From contig NZ_AP024849.1 of the NCBI RefSeq assembly GCF_019977655.1, positions 3,257,001 through 3,321,000 of the forward strand: a stretch of 64,000 nt of DNA. Direction: 5' to 3'. This stretch comes from Clostridium gelidum. GTDB taxonomy: Bacteria; Bacillota; Clostridia; Clostridiales; Clostridiaceae. A program made the translations under genes and the position numbers. The notes under the pieces were generated by a model. The model did no database searches and had not been told where the DNA came from. It saw only the letters and a program-made list of their open reading frames with translations. This document shows, one piece after another, positions 53,899 through 62,059 of the stretch (position 1 is its first letter; each line of letters begins with the position of its first letter).

Positions 53899-53928
53899 CG
53901 AATGTTTATTCGCGCGAACTTATGTTTG
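53899..53928. promoter_or_regulatory. two SOS/LexA-like boxes
   Basis: CGAATGTTTATTCG (53899-53912, perfect palindrome) and CGAACTTATGTTTG (53915-53928) both follow the Gram-positive CGAAC-N4-GTTCG type pattern. They lie 18-47 bp upstream of the first gene of the operon that encodes a LexA-like DNA-binding domain. Confidence 0.65.
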
Positions 53929-53974
53929 TTTATATATTACTACTTTTAGATTATTTTGTAAATATCAACATAAA

Positions 53975-54004
53975 AAAACTAGAAGAAATTCATCTCCTAG
54001 TTTT
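53975..54004 (-). terminator. terminator of MBL-fold lipoprotein gene
   Basis: AAAACTAG and CTAGTTTT pair; on the minus strand the stem is followed by a run of T. Confidence 0.7.
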
Positions 54005-54016
54005 GATATATATTAA

Positions 54017-55180
54017 TTAATGACATTTAGAACATGGAGTTAGTCCTTTAGCTTGAGCATCAGCTAGTGACATTTGAGTTGGATTTTTCATATTGCTACA
54101 AGTTTTGGTGCTATGATATACTTTAGCAGTTTTATTAGCAACCCAAACCATTTCTTCATTTTGATTTGCGCTAGTAGTATTAGTTTTTAAATTACTATCT
54201 GCCACAACAGGTGCAACAGTACTAGAGTTTTTTGTTGCTGCTTCAGTTTTATCGCCTGCTACATTAACGCTATTATCAATTGGATTAACATTAAATGTTA
54301 TATCTGTACCATTTGAAGTAGCTATAATAGTTCCATTTAAATCAGTTCTGAAAGTCTTAATCTGCTTACTATTAAGTTTGTCCAATGTCTTTTGATGTGG
54401 ATGTCCATAATCATTACCTTTGGCATCACTTATTATTGCATATTTAGGATTAACTTTATCTAAGAAAGCTTGGCTTGTAGAGCTTATACTTCCATGATGT
54501 CCAACTTTTAATACGTCCGCTTGAATATCAAGTTGTTTTGCTAGTATTTCACCTTCAGATAAAGCTTCAGCATCTCCATCAAACAAGAATGAGTTGTTTC
54601 CATACTTTAACTTACAAACTATAGAGTAATTATTTAAATCTTCATATTTATCACTGTTTGGTGCTAAAAATGTTAATGTAGCATTCCCTATAGTAAGTAC
54701 ATCCCCTACTTTTGGTACAGTTAATTTTAAATTTTTACTTTTTAAAGCATTTATCATATTTTCAAAAGTTTTTGTTGTAGTTATAGCTTTAGGAGAATAA
54801 AAAGTCCCAATATTGAATTCATTGATAACATCATCCATACTGCCTATATGATCTTCATGAGGATGTGTTGCAATTACATAATCTAATGTAGTAACTCCAA
54901 TAGATTTAAGATAATTCAAAGCTTTTTTATCACTAGTTCCTGCATCTATTAAAATATTCTTACCTTCTACTTGAATTAACTCACTATCTCCTTGCCCAAC
55001 ATCAATATAATGAATTTTCATTTCTCCTGATACTTTTGCAGTTTCTGTTATTACTGATGTATCTGTTGCTGCAGCTGCATTATTTACACTACTAGCTTGT
55101 GGTACTTTGCCACATGAAATCATGAATAATGCAAACAGTATAACTAGCAATAAACTCAATAATCTTTTATTTTTCCTCAT
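54017..55180 (-). CDS. secreted lipoprotein with ComEC-like metallo-beta-lactamase domain
   Basis: 387 residues. Lipobox LFMISCG (Cys about 23), then the MBL domain: DVGQGDSELIQ, LIDAGT, ATHPHEDHIGSMD (HxHxDH), FDGDAEALSE, VGHHGS. This is the ComEC C-terminal type of nuclease/hydrolase domain found free in secreted form. After a linker a C-terminal module reads AKVYHSTKTCSNMKNPTQMS then GLTPCSKCH (H-x4-C and CxxC), probably zinc binding and shared with the next gene. Extracellular; may degrade DNA. Own promoter and terminator. Confidence 0.85.
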   Translation of the reverse strand: MRKNKRLLSLLLVILFALFMISCGKVPQASSVNNAAAATDTSVITETAKVSGEMKIHYIDVGQGDSELIQVEGKNILIDAGTSDKKALNYLKSIGVTTLDYVIATHPHEDHIGSMDDVINEFNIGTFYSPKAITTTKTFENMINALKSKNLKLTVPKVGDVLTIGNATLTFLAPNSDKYEDLNNYSIVCKLKYGNNSFLFDGDAEALSEGEILAKQLDIQADVLKVGHHGSISSTSQAFLDKVNPKYAIISDAKGNDYGHPHQKTLDKLNSKQIKTFRTDLNGTIIATSNGTDITFNVNPIDNSVNVAGDKTEAATKNSSTVAPVVADSNLKTNTTSANQNEEMVWVANKTAKVYHSTKTCSNMKNPTQMSLADAQAKGLTPCSKCH

Positions 55181-55271
55181 TATTATACTCCCCTCTCTAT
55201 TATTAATAATTGTATATTAATAGAAATCTTTGTCAATAATATTAACGAAAACATGATAATTCAACTAAAAT

Positions 55272-55305
55272 AGAGGTAGTATTAATGATCACCTATACTA
55301 CCTCT
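55272..55305 (-). terminator. terminator of choline-binding-type gene
   Basis: AGAGGTAGTAT and ATACTACCTCT form an 11-bp perfect stem followed by ATTTTAG on the minus strand. Confidence 0.75.
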
Positions 55306-55318
55306 TAAAACTATTTCC

Positions 55319-55789
55319 TTACCAGCACTTACTGCAACGTCCAAACCCTTCTTTTTCAGCTTCTGCTACAGTAGTTTTTGTTGCTTTGCTTGCGTTCATA
55401 TTCCCACAATCAGGTTTAGAATGATATTTGCTACCTGTTGCTGATAAATATGCTGTTTGACTTTGTGTATCTCCTGCAGTACTTGCAGTTGATCCACTAT
55501 TATTTCCACCAGTATATGAAGTTGTTGTATTAGGTATATTAGTTGTCCATGCTCCACCGCTACTTAAATAATAGCCATCAATTGTTGTATCATGAGCCAT
55601 ATAGCCATCTGAAGAAAAGTAATACCAATTTCCATCAATTTGTTTCCAACCAGTAGAATATGAACTTCCTTCTGTATTCCACCAGCCTTTAGAATCACTT
55701 TTCCATTCTGCATGAGCTGTTACTGGAGCTATTGCTAATAATGTTAATACTGTAACAAAACTCGCAATAATTCTTTTAAATTTTTTCAT
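55319..55789 (-). CDS. secreted cell-wall-binding repeat protein with Cys/His module
   Basis: 156 residues: signal peptide (FVTVLTLLAIAPVTAHA), two or three choline-binding-type repeats (GWWNTEGSSYSTGWKQIDGN, WYYFSSDGYM, YYLSSGGAW), a Thr/Ser/Gly linker and the C-terminal module SKYHSKPDCGNMN then GFGRCSKCW. The module matches the end of the upstream MBL lipoprotein. Confidence 0.8.
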   Translation of the reverse strand: MKKFKRIIASFVTVLTLLAIAPVTAHAEWKSDSKGWWNTEGSSYSTGWKQIDGNWYYFSSDGYMAHDTTIDGYYLSSGGAWTTNIPNTTTSYTGGNNSGSTASTAGDTQSQTAYLSATGSKYHSKPDCGNMNASKATKTTVAEAEKEGFGRCSKCW

Positions 55790-55910
55790 TACTCAATTCC
55801 CCCTTTATTTTTATATACTGTTAAATATTTCTACATATTTCTCTAAATCCCTTTATTATTTGTCAAATATACTAAATGTACAAATTTCATATGTCTCCTA
55901 ATATTTAATA

Positions 55911-56007
55911 CAAAAAAATGCAGCCAAATTAATGACTGCATCTTTTTTTATATTAAATTATGAGGAGCAAGGGGATTTGGGATATCTTTTGGATATCTTT
56001 ATAATAA
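55911..56007 (-). ncRNA. candidate small RNA with C-rich unpaired stretch
   Basis: On the minus strand TATAAT (56014-56019) could start a ~97-nt transcript that holds the C-rich segment CCCAAATCCCCTTGCTCCTC and ends in the hairpin ATGCAG/CTGCAT with TTTTTTTG (55911-55941). C-rich loops able to pair with ribosome binding sites are typical of Gram-positive regulatory RNAs. No ORF is credible here. Confidence 0.4.
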
Positions 56008-56118
56008 CATACTATTATACGATAATCTATATTATTTAATAATATTTATTTATTATTTTTCAACAAATAAAAAATGAGGTAGATTAAACTTTAACGTCTA
56101 ACCTACCTCTAAAAATAA

Positions 56119-56289
56119 TTATTGAGCTTGTAAAAATCTTTCATAGTTCTCTATTTTATCCTCTCTATTGGTATTTTTTAACCATCTACTATAATCCGAA
56201 ATATTTTCTTCTAACTTCTTTATATTTATTATCTTACCATTTATGCGCTTTCTTTCTACATACATATTAATTTTGATTATATTTCCCAT
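56119..56289 (-). CDS. 56-residue hypothetical protein
   Basis: MGNIIKINMYVERKRINGKI then helical ENISDYSRWLKNTNREDKIE and a short tail ending AQ. AAAGGAAGGTG lies before ATG, and a hairpin (GAGGTAG/CTACCTC around 56084-56108) follows. Basic, soluble, likely phage- or element-derived. Not recognised. Confidence 0.5.
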   Translation of the reverse strand: MGNIIKINMYVERKRINGKIINIKKLEENISDYSRWLKNTNREDKIENYERFLQAQ

Positions 56290-56528
56290 TTTTTCACCTT
56301 CCTTTAATACTTATAATACAATTAAATTATTAAATTAAAATATTTAAAACTCTTAAGAAAACCTTAAATTATTAATTATTTCTCGATACAAATAAGGGGA
56401 GTAGCAAACAAGATTTCTCTTGCCTACTACAAAAAACTAATAAAAAAACTTTTAGCAATTTTTATTATAACTAAGCTTCCTTAACATTAGCTGAATGTAT
56501 TATAACGTAACTAAAATATATTCTAGTT

Positions 56529-56792
56529 TTATACTATTTCTTCTACTCCTAATAATATAGGCCCCTTCTTATCTTGAACTTTAATATATACTTTCACCAT
56601 TTTTATCCCCAAATTTTTTATTATCGTTTTCACTTTGCATATAAAATAGTAATCTTCGTCCCCTTTCTTAATCACTGCTATAGGATAAAAAGTCAATCCA
56701 TTTATTCCATCTAAGGCTATTCTTAATATTTGTTTATCTTCCACTGCAACTGTAGTTCTTATTCTTAATTCTCCACTTTCTTTTATCATCAC
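56529..56792 (-). CDS. hypothetical protein near phage lysis genes
   Basis: 87 residues, mostly beta strands (ELRIRTTVAVEDKQILRIAL, KKGDEDYYFICKVKTIIK). AAGGATAGGATG precedes it. No family recognised. Confidence 0.5.
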   Translation of the reverse strand: MMIKESGELRIRTTVAVEDKQILRIALDGINGLTFYPIAVIKKGDEDYYFICKVKTIIKNLGIKMVKVYIKVQDKKGPILLGVEEIV

Positions 56793-56885
56793 ATCCTATC
56801 CTTTCCAATAAATATATTATCATTATTTTTTGTCATCTATTCGTCAATTATGTTAAACTTTTCTTAATATATTATTACAAAAAAA

Positions 56886-56918
56886 TAAAGGGTACAGGAT
56901 TAACTCCCATACCCTTTA
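56886..56918 (-). terminator. terminator of amidase gene
   Basis: TAAAGGGTA and TACCCTTTA pair, followed by TTTTTT on the minus strand. Confidence 0.75.
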
Positions 56919-56921
56919 AAT

Positions 56922-57866
56922 CTAACTTAATTTAGTTGCAACTCCATCACTAGCAAATCTATATCCATACATATCTATACTAGAAATCATTGCTCCTGAA
57001 GAATATAGACAATAATCTTTCCCATTATCCTTAATCCAACCAATTTGCATTTCACCATCAGTATTAAAGAAATACCAACTTCCATCAACTTTTTTCCATC
57101 CAATAGCTAATTGGCATGAAGTCTTATCTAAGTAATACCAAATATCTTTCTTATCTTTTTGAGTTGTATAATTAACCCATCCAGTATGGCAGAATCCATT
57201 ATCATTAAATAAGTACCAATAACTATCAATTAATTTCCATTCCGATTTATAGTAATATTGATTTTCTGTGTCCGTGCAGTACCACCACTTGGTGCCATCT
57301 TTAGACTTATTCCATCCTAAATCAGGAGTATTGCTTATAGTTGAGCCTAATAGTCCTTCAGCTATAGCTAACGCAATTGTATCTGCATTATATACAGTTG
57401 CATCACCGCAATCAACAAACATACACTCTACAAGAATTGCTTTCATTGAAGTTCTTTTAAGAACTATTAAGTTTTCTGTTCTGACACCTCTATCTTGTAT
57501 CCCTAAAGCATTTGATATACTTGATGATACTTGTGCAGCCATAGTAATAACTTCTGCTGATTGATTAGAAATACAAACCTCAGTTCCATCTCCTACCCCA
57601 CCTTTCCCACTATTAAAATGGATTTCTACATACCATTCTGCGCCTATATCATTTGCTTGAGATGCTCTAGTATAGCAATCTGCACAGTTATACGAATTAG
57701 CTACATCTATTCTTAAAAGAGAAGTAGTTTTCCCTGATTGCTCCATATACTTTTGAACTAATGGGCCAACTGCTCTATTGCAATCACTTTCATCTAACTT
57801 ATCAACTGCACCACAACCTGCATTACCACTTGCAGTATGACCTATTGCTATTATAAAATCTTTCAT
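56922..57866 (-). CDS. endolysin: N-acetylmuramoyl-L-alanine amidase with cell-wall-binding repeats
   Basis: 314 residues. Amidase_3 domain (about 1-175): AIGHTASGNAGCGAVDKLDE with the first His, VEIHFNSGKGG with the second, and AILVECMFVD with the catalytic Glu. Then four to five choline-binding-type repeats (WYYLDKTSCQLAIGWKKVDG, SWYFFNTDGEMQIGW). It cuts the peptidoglycan stem peptide from the glycan. ATG 57866 follows AAGAAGTG; the GTG at 57875 is less likely. It follows holin genes, so phage lysis is the likely role. Confidence 0.88.
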   Translation of the reverse strand: MKDFIIAIGHTASGNAGCGAVDKLDESDCNRAVGPLVQKYMEQSGKTTSLLRIDVANSYNCADCYTRASQANDIGAEWYVEIHFNSGKGGVGDGTEVCISNQSAEVITMAAQVSSSISNALGIQDRGVRTENLIVLKRTSMKAILVECMFVDCGDATVYNADTIALAIAEGLLGSTISNTPDLGWNKSKDGTKWWYCTDTENQYYYKSEWKLIDSYWYLFNDNGFCHTGWVNYTTQKDKKDIWYYLDKTSCQLAIGWKKVDGSWYFFNTDGEMQIGWIKDNGKDYCLYSSGAMISSIDMYGYRFASDGVATKLS

Positions 57867-57896
57867 TTTTATCACTTCTTTCTTTAAAATTAAAAA

Positions 57897-57947
57897 TGAT
57901 AAAAATAAGAATGGCTATATTATTAGCTTTAATTCTTATTTTTATCA
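57897..57947 (-). terminator. 16-bp perfect hairpin between holin and amidase genes
   Basis: TGATAAAAATAAGAAT and ATTCTTATTTTTATCA pair perfectly around a 19-nt loop. It could attenuate or process the lysis transcript, lowering amidase relative to holin. Confidence 0.6.
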
Positions 57948-57985
57948 CTCATTATTCCTGGTTAAATTTTTGAGAAAATATATGA

Positions 57986-58519
57986 TTATACAGTAGCTCC
58001 TGTAGCAACATCACTTGCTGTGATATTATTTATTACTACCGGTTCTATAGCACTACTTATCTGATTTATTGTTGTTTTTAAGTTTTGATTTTCTGCTTGT
58101 AAAGTTGCATTAGTTTGTTGCAAATCTGCTAGCTGTTGAACTATTGTATCTTGTGTCAATACTGCTTTACCCTTATTAACTTCACCTGAGATAGTATCTC
58201 TTAAATCATTAATATTTTGTTGAGTTAAACCAGGTATCCGTTGTAATAATAATTGTTCAAATAATGCTTCTTTTGATTTAAATAGAGCTACTGCATTTTT
58301 AGTTATTCTCCATTTATCATCTACTATGTTCCATACTTCCAATGATTTTTTTAAATCTGATTCGTGACCACTAGCAATTATCTTCAATTCAGCTTCCTTT
58401 TTCTTTGCAGCAAATAATTCTATTGCTGGCTTTCCAACTGTTTTAATCACTACTATCAATATTGCAATAATTGCAGTATTTAATATTGGGGCAATTTGAC
58501 TAATTAATAATTCTTTCAT
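57986..58519 (-). CDS. LLH-family phage holin
   Basis: 177 residues: one N-terminal membrane helix (ILNTAIIAILIVVIKTVG), then AIELFAAKKKEAELKIIASG, an amphipathic helical region and a Gln/Asn-rich coiled coil (QLADLQQTNATLQAENQNLK). This is the pattern of superfamily VI (LLH) holins. It permeabilises the membrane and releases the endolysin. Last ~15 residues are Ala/Thr/Val-rich. Confidence 0.8.
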   Translation of the reverse strand: MKELLISQIAPILNTAIIAILIVVIKTVGKPAIELFAAKKKEAELKIIASGHESDLKKSLEVWNIVDDKWRITKNAVALFKSKEALFEQLLLQRIPGLTQQNINDLRDTISGEVNKGKAVLTQDTIVQQLADLQQTNATLQAENQNLKTTINQISSAIEPVVINNITASDVATGATV

Positions 58520-58537
58520 TTTTACATTCCACCTTTT

Positions 58538-58774
58538 TTATTTATTTAATATTCCTGTTTGAACTGCATAAAAAAAGAAGCTTATTAAAGCCCCTCCCAT
58601 TGCAGTTATAAACCACTTCATCATATTTGTCAGTGATTTTAGATTTTCACATAAGTTCTTAAGTTCTGTTTTGAGCTCTCTCCCATCTTGCTCTAACTTA
58701 TCAATCCTTTCACTATGATTATTAATTCTTTTTTCATGTGTTTCTAATTTATCCTTTATTAATTCTTCATTCAT
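58538..58774 (-). CDS. XhlA-like hemolysin/holin-accessory protein
   Basis: 78 residues: N-terminal coiled coil (DKLETHEKRINNHSERIDKL) and C-terminal membrane helix (WFITAMGGALISFFFYAV), matching the XhlA family from PBSX-type phages. It acts with the holin in lysis. Directly upstream of the LLH holin gene. Confidence 0.82.
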   Translation of the reverse strand: MNEELIKDKLETHEKRINNHSERIDKLEQDGRELKTELKNLCENLKSLTNMMKWFITAMGGALISFFFYAVQTGILNK

Positions 58775-58818
58775 ATTTCGCCTACCTCATTTCATTTTAT
58801 AAAAATAAGCAATAAAAA

Positions 58819-58835
58819 AGCACCTTAATGGTGCT
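58819..58835 (-). terminator. terminator upstream of XhlA-like gene
   Basis: AGCACC and GGTGCT pair across a 5-nt loop, then TTTTTTATTG on the minus strand. It ends transcripts from the methylase remnant region. Confidence 0.75.
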
Positions 58836-58960
58836 GATCTATTGCTTATTATTTTTGCTTTAATTCTTCGCCCTTTTTTCCATTTGTAAAAAATATGTGT
58901 GAGCCTATTTTTACAAGGCTTTACGCATAGTTACAAATATTATTGCGTACTGTTTTTACA

Positions 58961-59180
58961 TTAATAATTGATTATTATTAACTCACCATACTTTCCTCTG
59001 CCTTTTTTATCTTTGCTGACAGAGTAATTTACTTTTCTTTCTATAATGTTAAAATCTTTATACCATTCTCTAACTTTTTCATGGTCATTAATTATTAAAA
59101 GAAATTTGCCTTTTATATTTTTGGTTCTCATCCAAAGTATGTGGTCATAATTTAAATTAGATAATTTACGAATGCCACAA
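58961..59180 (-). pseudogene. D12-class adenine methylase, C-terminal remnant
   Basis: The minus frame encodes LNYDHILWMRTKNIKGKFLL, IINDHEKVREWYKDFNIIER and KYGELIIINY, the end of a Dam/D12 N6-adenine methyltransferase as found in phages. No start codon or catalytic DPPY motif is present. It was cut near an 18-bp inverted repeat (59127-59144 and 59236-59253). Confidence 0.65.
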
Positions 59181-59253
59181 CTCCTTATATATCAATAGCT
59201 ATGGAACCTATAAAAGATTTTCTTTTTAAGAAATACCACATACTTTGGATGAG
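59127..59253. repeat. 18-bp perfect inverted repeat in methylase remnant
   Basis: CTCATCCAAAGTATGTGG at 59127-59144 is exactly complementary to 59236-59253. The left arm lies within coding sequence (WMRT region), so the right arm is an inverted duplicate of a gene fragment. Confidence 0.7.
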
Positions 59254-59385
59254 AGTCTAAAAAGCAATACTTTTTAATAAATATTTTTTCTATACAGTGT
59301 AAATAATATAGCTACAGACATAAATAAACTTAATAAAAATAGTATTTTACTGCCAATAATTAAAAGCTAGCTAAACAATAAAAAA

Positions 59386-59420
59386 GCAATTCAGATCTGT
59401 TGAATTTAAATCTGAATCGC
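59386..59420 (-). terminator. terminator of secreted protein gene
   Basis: GCAATTCAGAT and ATCTGAATCGC pair (one mismatch); TTTTTTATTG follows on the minus strand. Confidence 0.75.
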
Positions 59421-59435
59421 CTTTTACAAAATAAG

Positions 59436-60035
59436 TTAATTTTCTAAATCAAATGTAAAGTCATCTGTAAAAGTGACGAAACTTGAACCACTTAGGCCTG
59501 TACAGCTTACTACAACTTTATGCTTTCCATTATTTAATGCGCTAATTGTTGAATCATCTAAAGTTATAAATTCCATACATCTAGTATCAATATCTACATT
59601 ATCATATGCAGCTTTACCAACTAAAGCAGAATCCAATGCAACTCCATCTATTGATACTCCTGTGACATTTCCATAACCACTCATCCAAGTAAGTATAGTT
59701 ATTGGTAAATTACTTCTATGAACTATTTCTTCACTTTGTTTATGATCAGTACTATGTTCAATATATGAATCAATCGCAAAGGTTGCTAAATTCTTCTTTT
59801 GTTGTATTTGTGGAATTGAAATTGGAGTTGGAATGCTAGGTCTAGATGGTGTTACCATTGAACCTCTACTCAAAATCTTCTGCTGTTCCATCTGTATTGA
59901 TGAACATGTCTTGGCAGCTCTAGATATCATATTAAACATTATATCAGCTGATGCTTTAGAACTAGGTGCCATAAATAGTAGTGTTCCTGCAACTAAAAAA
60001 CTTGATATAATTTTTGTCATTAATTTTCTTTTCAT
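59436..60035 (-). CDS. secreted hypothetical protein
   Basis: 199 residues: signal peptide (IISSFLVAGTLLFMAPSSKASA), Pro-rich linker (TPSRPSIPTPISIPQ) and a C-terminal beta domain of ~110 residues ending GSSFVTFTDDFTFDLEN. GGAGG lies before ATG. No family recognised; probably extracellular beta-sandwich. It precedes the lysis genes in the same direction. Confidence 0.6.
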   Translation of the reverse strand: MKRKLMTKIISSFLVAGTLLFMAPSSKASADIMFNMISRAAKTCSSIQMEQQKILSRGSMVTPSRPSIPTPISIPQIQQKKNLATFAIDSYIEHSTDHKQSEEIVHRSNLPITILTWMSGYGNVTGVSIDGVALDSALVGKAAYDNVDIDTRCMEFITLDDSTISALNNGKHKVVVSCTGLSGSSFVTFTDDFTFDLEN

Positions 60036-60118
60036 AACGTTGTATCCTCCATTACTTTATAACTCAATATAGTTATATTATTTTTTACATTATCAGATAT
60101 TTGAAATTTAATAATGAA

Positions 60119-60703
60119 TTATGAAACAGTGACTCTAATTGAATCAGAGAGATTTTTACCATTAATAGTAGAATAAATTTGAACAGTATGTGTGCCTTTA
60201 CTTAAAGTTGAAACAGCAACATAAGTGTACCATGCTGAGTTACTTGAATCAGTTGGATCTTTTTCTACTACAAAAAATGCAGGTGTACTTTCAGTAGTGT
60301 TATAAAAATCAGATTCAGTATACACTTGGCTTATATCTCTGCCATCAACTTTAACTTCATTAATTATTCCTGCACCTTTTTGATATGTCTCTATAATTAA
60401 AGGAAAGTAATCTTGAGCTATAGTACCAGCTTGATTCCTAGAATATATAGTTGAATTATTTCCATCACTATATAGCGCTACATAAAAAGGCTGAGCTGAT
60501 AATGAATAAATTGTATGTGAAGACTTTGTTTTCTTTTCCAAATTTTTTTGCAAATCTTTAGCTTGTCCGTCTTTTATAGACTCAATAGCTTGATTTACTG
60601 TTTTGGTTTTCATATTGTTTGATATCTCACTAGCTTTTACTGGTAAATTAACACATAAAAGTAAAGCTAACGTTAGAGAAGCAGATATGACTTTTTTTAA
60701 CAT
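60119..60703 (-). CDS. secreted hypothetical protein
   Basis: 194 residues: signal peptide (VISASLTLALLLCVNLPVKAS), helical Lys-rich segment (residues 25-60), then a beta domain (FYVALYSDGNNSTIYSR... LSKGTHTVQIYSTINGKN). The second half resembles the neighbouring protein's beta domain in length and style. ATG 60703 follows GAGGTGATC. Confidence 0.6.
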   Translation of the reverse strand: MLKKVISASLTLALLLCVNLPVKASEISNNMKTKTVNQAIESIKDGQAKDLQKNLEKKTKSSHTIYSLSAQPFYVALYSDGNNSTIYSRNQAGTIAQDYFPLIIETYQKGAGIINEVKVDGRDISQVYTESDFYNTTESTPAFFVVEKDPTDSSNSAWYTYVAVSTLSKGTHTVQIYSTINGKNLSDSIRVTVS

Positions 60704-60956
60704 AAAGATCACCTCATCTAGATTTATTTAGTAACTATTCAGCTACTATAACTTAAATATTTACATAGTTTTCAATCTAAGTAAATAGTAATGTCTTTAA
60801 ACATCTATTTTTATGCCTAAAAGGTATATTATTAATAAAATCATATCTGTTTTCCTTTTATGCCTACTAATCTGCTTTTTGCGCCTATTCTTCCTATGGT
60901 GTAGCATTAAAAGACACCTACATTTCTGCAAGTGCCTTGTATAAACTATATTAAGT

Positions 60957-61985
60957 TTATCTTACTTCAAACCAATCAATTTTCTCATGAATTACATAGT
61001 CTTTATAATCACCTTTAGAAAATTCATAATATGGCTTATTTGACTTAGTATTATCTCTATCTAAATACCATTGCTTAAATTTAGTAATTTCAGTACTTGA
61101 TAAATTATAACTCTTTATCTGTCCATCTACTAATTCTATAAATAAATTAGCATCACCTGTTGTTGGTTCTGTTGGAGTGGCTGGATCAGTAGTTTCACTT
61201 TTAGTTACAGCAACCTCACAAGTAGCTTTTGTTTCTGAACCTATAATTTGTGCAGTTATCGTTGCTTGTCCTTCTTTTATTGCTGTTACTTTACCACTTG
61301 AATCTACTGTCGCAATTGATTCATCACTTGATATCCATGTTACTCCTACAGCAGATGGTGTTGTTGTTGCAGTTAAATTTTGTGAATCACTTACGATTAA
61401 TGACAAAGATGATTTATCTAATGATATTGATTTATTAGGATCTACTAAATAACCTGTAGAATCTATATCTATTGCATCAATCTCACATTCTAATTTATCT
61501 TCAGGATTTAGAATTATAGTATGAATTCCTAAAGATAATCCTATTTTTTCATACATTATACATTGAGATGCATATTCATCTTTTGAATTTAGCATATTGT
61601 AACTATCAATTAATGTCCCATCTAGATTTATTGAAACATTTTTAGATGATTGAGGACTTATTCCACTTCTATATTTTCTTGAAATAATTCTAAATTTAGT
61701 ACCGTAAAACTTTATAGTAGTTTTTGAATCAATATTTCCACCAAAGCTTCCATTTTCGTGGACTGTTTTTTGATATGCACTATCAAATGGACCTGCCTTC
61801 ATTTGTGAACCATATATTATTTTACTGTCTGAATCATCGAATCTTCTCCAACCATCTTCTGCTTGAGTTAATTGTTGTCCAACTGTAGCTGCATTAGCCA
61901 TAGTTCCATTTTGAATTACTCCAACACCTATAACAACTAATAACATTACAAACATTATACTAAACTTTTTAAAGTAATTTTTCAT
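60957..61985 (-). CDS. secreted protein with group 2 Ig-like (Big_2) domain, copy 1
   Basis: 342 residues: signal peptide (KFSIMFVMLLVVIGVGVIQN), a lectin/CBM-like beta domain (45-195, KTTIKFYGTKFRIISRKYRS), Big_2 domain (SISLDKSSLSLIVSDSQNLT... WISSDESIATVDSSGKVTAI), and a 60-residue C-terminal domain (IELVDGQIKSYNLSSTEITK). It forms a tandem pair with 62060-63148. Likely binds cell surface or glycan. Confidence 0.75.
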   Translation of the reverse strand: MKNYFKKFSIMFVMLLVVIGVGVIQNGTMANAATVGQQLTQAEDGWRRFDDSDSKIIYGSQMKAGPFDSAYQKTVHENGSFGGNIDSKTTIKFYGTKFRIISRKYRSGISPQSSKNVSINLDGTLIDSYNMLNSKDEYASQCIMYEKIGLSLGIHTIILNPEDKLECEIDAIDIDSTGYLVDPNKSISLDKSSLSLIVSDSQNLTATTTPSAVGVTWISSDESIATVDSSGKVTAIKEGQATITAQIIGSETKATCEVAVTKSETTDPATPTEPTTGDANLFIELVDGQIKSYNLSSTEITKFKQWYLDRDNTKSNKPYYEFSKGDYKDYVIHEKIDWFEVR

Positions 61986-62059
61986 TTATCATTTCTCCCT
62001 TATTCATAAATTATGAACGCACTCAGTACTTATTTTAACTTCTTATATGAACATTCTTG

